DNA of 5,755 bases from CAYSYH01 sp964435455 (GTDB taxonomy: Bacteria; Patescibacteriota; WWE3; 2-01-FULL-39-13; JAACPI01), in contig CAYSYH010000042.1 in assembly GCA_964435455.1 (NCBI GenBank), forward strand, positions 1 through 5,755, in the 5' to 3' direction. Below the pieces are notes generated by a model, which had not been told where the DNA came from, did not search any database, and saw nothing but the letters and a program-made list of their open reading frames with translations. Shown piece by piece: positions 3,659-5,755 of the stretch; position 1 is the first letter of the stretch, and every line of letters starts with the position of its first letter. A program made the translations under genes and the position numbers.

Positions 3659-4930
3659 ATGGAATCAAACGCAACACCTGAAGAACCAAAAAACAAAAAC
3701 GTATTAGAACCAGGCAACCTAGCGAGTTGTTTACTCGCAGTTGGTATGTGTCACGAGGTGTTCCCAGATTTACAGTTAGGTGAGTTAGGTGAGTTAGGTG
3801 ATTGTTCTTTACCACCTATAAGTGCTTTTTATGACCTTATACATCAAAATAATCTTGATAATCCTGATAATCCTAAATCTTTAAGAAAATGGAGACTTTG
3901 GAGGGATAGCTTACTTGAGGACTTTCTTGGTTATGTCCCCCCTAATTGTCCTCCTGAAGTTTTGGACGCCGCCATTGCCGATATAGCAAAAAGAACCTTA
4001 GATATGCTTAATGGTAGTAATAATTTGCCTCGGAGAAAACTTGCAGAATTTGTACCTGTATTAGGCCATAAAATTCCTATTTTTCCTAGAATAATAGAAT
4101 CTTCCTTTGAAGGAGCTTCACTTGCAGTAGCCTTTTCTTTTAAATTGCCTCCTAATTTTTTAGATTTAATAGATATTATGGTATATCCCAACCTTAGAGA
4201 TAATGATTCTCGCAACAAAAGTTTGTATTCGGCTATTATGCAAGTAGATAAGAGACAAAGAGATGATTTTCCTTTATGGGCAGTACCTTTTACACCCATA
4301 CCTAAAGATCCTAAAGATCTTAAAACTTTCGGCAATATAGTGGGTATAAAGGGTAGTGAAAGTTTTTGGGGAGGGTTTCCACCCTCACCTGAACAACGTG
4401 TTTTATACGACCCCCGGGGTGGGTATTCTTCTATCAGAGCAGTAGGTGCGTTAAAAGAGCGTGGAGATATTTTACACCCCCCGCAAAGTAGGCATTCTAT
4501 CATTGAAAAACACGCCATAGATTTTATCCAAAGATTGCTGCACAGATCTGATTTAGATTATGATGAAAGATTAAGTATGATACGTAGATTTATAGCTAAC
4601 ATTATTTTAAAAGAGTTAGCAAAGCAACTGATGACAAAAAACAGAGAATTCGGGAATATATCTAATAAGTGGGGAATAGATGAGGATTATAGGCGTAGAC
4701 AAATGAGATCTTGGGAGTGCGTTTCTGTACCTTTATTTTTTATCAAAGAGGCTGCGAAATATTTATTAAACTTGGGTAATGGTCCAGTTCTTGCTAGCCA
4801 TAATATAGAAAATATTAGCAAGCACTCATGGAAACAAGCAGGTTTTAAATTAGACCCTTATCACAGAAGAGAGGGATCTTCCAACCATCCTGCTTTTGCT
4901 AGTAGATTTCGTTATGTGTTTAGTAGATAG
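3659..4930 (+). CDS. Protein of unknown function, 423 residues
   Basis: I do not recognise this protein. It is soluble in appearance, with no signal peptide and no clear membrane segment. A polar, low-complexity N-terminus (1-20) leads into a Leu/Ala-rich helix (20-32), then LGELGELGD (40-48) and NNLDNPDNP (64-72), both coded by 9-bp DNA repeats. A helical stretch at 75-120 is followed by a Pro- and aromatic-rich middle (130-255) including PKDPKDLK (216-223) and FWGGFPPSPEQRVLYDPRGGY (236-256). The C-terminal half is basic and helical (RRR at 345-347, ending SRFRYVFSR), with many His/Arg residues that could bind nucleic acid; that is inference only. No nuclease, helicase or transposase motif is evident. 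GC is visibly higher than in neighbouring genes (some lines 40-52%), including C/G runs. It sits alone between tRNA-Val and a convergent small gene. The ATG at 3659 fits the promoter placement. Confidence 0.75.
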   Translation: MESNATPEEPKNKNVLEPGNLASCLLAVGMCHEVFPDLQLGELGELGDCSLPPISAFYDLIHQNNLDNPDNPKSLRKWRLWRDSLLEDFLGYVPPNCPPEVLDAAIADIAKRTLDMLNGSNNLPRRKLAEFVPVLGHKIPIFPRIIESSFEGASLAVAFSFKLPPNFLDLIDIMVYPNLRDNDSRNKSLYSAIMQVDKRQRDDFPLWAVPFTPIPKDPKDLKTFGNIVGIKGSESFWGGFPPSPEQRVLYDPRGGYSSIRAVGALKERGDILHPPQSRHSIIEKHAIDFIQRLLHRSDLDYDERLSMIRRFIANIILKELAKQLMTKNREFGNISNKWGIDEDYRRRQMRSWECVSVPLFFIKEAAKYLLNLGNGPVLASHNIENISKHSWKQAGFKLDPYHRREGSSNHPAFASRFRYVFSR

Positions 4931-4961
4931 AAGATTAGGAAGCTTAGAATAAAATATTAAT

Positions 4962-5156
4962 TTAATTGTGTTGTTTAGAAGGGCATTTAGTACTTCCATA
5001 AGAACAAAAAACACAACAATCTTTTGGTTTTGGTTTTAGCATTTTTTTGCAAAAGGTACATTTGTAAAAAAATTGGCAATAATCTGTAGGCATTTTTACT
5101 TTTTTTGCTTGCTTGCAAAAAGGGCATTTTATTATTGAATAAAGTTTAATTGGCAT
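4962..5156 (-). CDS. Cys-rich mini-protein of the GDCCVxC family (cysteine form)
   Basis: A 64-residue protein with nine cysteines. CPFC (11-14) and CTFC (33-36) resemble two zinc-ribbon knuckles. KMPTDYCQFFYKC (21-33) and KPKPKDCCVFCSYGSTKCP (41-59) match, from memory, the small family called GDCCVxC domain-containing (seleno)proteins, in which one cysteine may be selenocysteine. Here all positions are Cys and the leading Gly is Lys (KDCCVFC). The biochemical role is not established; metal binding or redox activity is a reasonable inference. Length is full for the family. It has its own promoter, no Shine-Dalgarno sequence, and converges with the orphan gene with a gap of about 31 bases and no hairpin terminator. 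Confidence 0.85.
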   Translation of the reverse strand: MPIKLYSIIKCPFCKQAKKVKMPTDYCQFFYKCTFCKKMLKPKPKDCCVFCSYGSTKCPSKQHN

Positions 5157-5163
5157 TAAATTA

Positions 5164-5192
5164 TTTATATATGCTATTTGTTTTTATGTAAA
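5164..5192 (-). promoter_or_regulatory. Promoter of the Cys-rich mini-protein gene, leaderless type
   Basis: On the minus strand, -35 TTTACA (5192-5187), a 17-base spacer and -10 TATAAA (5169-5164). The ATG follows after 7 bases, so transcription would begin at or one base before the start codon. Confidence 0.55.
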
Positions 5193-5248
5193 GGTTTTTT
5201 TATTATTTATAAACTTTAAATATTTTAGGGTAGATTTTACGTTAATTA

Positions 5249-5257
5249 TGTTATAAT
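5249..5257 (+). promoter_or_regulatory. Extended -10 promoter element for tRNA-Asn
   Basis: TGTTATAAT, a perfect extended -10, lies 10 bases before the mature tRNA end. The -35 region is poor, as expected when an extended -10 carries recognition. Confidence 0.6.
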
Positions 5258-5267
5258 ATTTTTTGTT

Positions 5268-5342
5268 TCCGCGGTAGCTCAATGGTAGAGCAGGAAGCTG
5301 TTAACTTCAAGGTTGCAGGTTCGAATCCTGCCCGCGGAGCCA
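5268..5342 (+). tRNA. tRNA-Asn (anticodon GTT)
   Basis: A 75-base cloverleaf. Acceptor TCCGCGG pairs with CCGCGGA, the anticodon arm is GGAAG-CTGTTAA-CTTCA (anticodon GTT) with a G-A mismatch at the outer stem pair (27-43), and the T arm is GCAGG-TTCGAAT-CCTGC. Discriminator G and an encoded CCA follow. The convergent membrane-protein gene ends 2 bases beyond it. Confidence 0.96.
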
Positions 5343-5344
5343 TT

Positions 5345-5755
5345 TTATTTAAATATTTTATATCCTTTATTTATTATTACAGGTGCCTTGCGTGGTTTAG
5401 ATTTTATATAGTTTCCGTATATTCTATGAAATGGTGTATATTTATTTAAATATTTTTCGCATTTACTGTATTTACCTTGAGCAATACCCGTAAAGCTATT
5501 TAATAAAATATTTATAATACTTATTATGGCTAAAATTAAAAATACAACTTTAAAAATTTTATTTTTCCAAATTTTTTTAATTGAATAACCTAAAAAAATT
5601 GCCAAAAGAGGTATAATGCTTATTAAATACCTGTCGCCAAAAACTGTAGCTCCAAAGCAATCGTTCCAAAAAGAATAAAAAAATACAACAATTAATATAT
5701 AACTTGTTGTTACTATAAATCCATAGGTTGCTTTTTTAGCAAATTCTTTTATTCC
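5345..5755 (-). CDS. C-terminal part of a multi-membrane protein, probably GT39/PMT-like glycosyltransferase (5' end outside window)
   Basis: The minus-strand frame is open from the window edge (5755) to a TAA at 5347-5345, giving 136 residues; the true start lies outside. An internal TTG (5605) is not a credible start because the frame continues upstream. Membrane segments are likely near 12-30, 44-60 and 66-88, followed by a basic, probably soluble tail (95-136). The segment FWNDCFGATVFGDRYLISIIPLLAI (29-53) resembles the W-x(n)-G-x-x-x-G-x-R-Y-L-x-x-x-x-P motif found before a late membrane helix in GT39/ArnT-like lipid-linked sugar transferases. That assignment rests on this one motif and the topology, so it is moderate. 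It converges with tRNA-Asn. Confidence 0.65.
   Translation of the reverse strand, partial: GIKEFAKKATYGFIVTTSYILIVVFFYSFWNDCFGATVFGDRYLISIIPLLAIFLGYSIKKIWKNKIFKVVFLILAIISIINILLNSFTGIAQGKYSKCEKYLNKYTPFHRIYGNYIKSKPRKAPVIINKGYKIFK

Noticed and set aside
3931..4518. Open frame of 195 codons on the minus strand
   Set aside because: It lies wholly opposite the longer orphan gene, which has a good promoter and in-frame 9-bp repeats; no promoter is visible for the antisense frame.
3312..5342. Possible genomic island between tRNA-Val and tRNA-Asn
   Set aside because: No duplicated tRNA 3' end, integrase, transposase or terminal inverted repeats were found; higher GC of one gene alone is not enough.
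1..5755. Recoded TGA (as in some Patescibacteria), CRISPR array, insertion sequence
   Set aside because: Recognised genes end at TAA or TAG without needing in-frame TGA, there are no regularly spaced repeats, and no transposase is present.

Overview
The window comes from an AT-rich bacterial chromosome; GC is about 30% by eye, lower between genes. I recognise nusG, secE, rpmB, rpmG, ybeY, a dgkA-type kinase, an M50 membrane protease and four tRNA genes (Thr-GGT, Trp-CCA, Val-CAC, Asn-GTT), all with an encoded CCA end. Proteins are short, intergenic gaps are tight and TGA is not recoded. Protein genes lack Shine-Dalgarno sequences, and several have a -10 box so close to the ATG that the mRNA should be leaderless or nearly so. 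Together this suggests a small-genome lineage such as Patescibacteria/CPR. That placement is inference from style, not from a marker-gene tree.

Layout. 1-741 (minus): secE then nusG, the core secretion/transcription pair; nusG runs off the left edge. 742-857: divergent promoters for secE and tRNA-Thr. 858-1579 (plus): tRNA-Thr and a compact site-2-protease-like membrane protein. 1584-2894 (minus): rpmG, tRNA-Trp, ybeY, rpmB and dgkA, a translation cluster ending in a lipid kinase and convergent with the protease. 2945-3221 (minus): a stand-alone structured RNA that I cannot assign to a known family, with its own TTGACA promoter and a strong intrinsic terminator just before the rpmG promoter. 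3312-3388 (plus): tRNA-Val. 3389-3658: AT-rich region with a diverged tandem duplication of a promoter/operator-like segment. 3659-4930 (plus): a 423-residue protein I do not recognise, with somewhat higher GC and in-frame 9-bp tandem repeats. 4962-5156 (minus): a Cys-rich mini-protein of the GDCCVxC type. 5268-5342 (plus): tRNA-Asn. 5345-5755 (minus): C-terminal part of a multi-membrane protein, probably a GT39/PMT-like glycosyltransferase, cut by the right edge.

Most genes are housekeeping. The unusual parts are three. The 2945-3221 RNA carries the only strong Shine-Dalgarno sequence I found, held in a hairpin before a 24-codon ORF that runs through the terminator. Leaderless-type promoters recur, with near-twin copies at rpmB and rpmG. 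The orphan gene lies behind a duplicated, palindrome-bearing control region.
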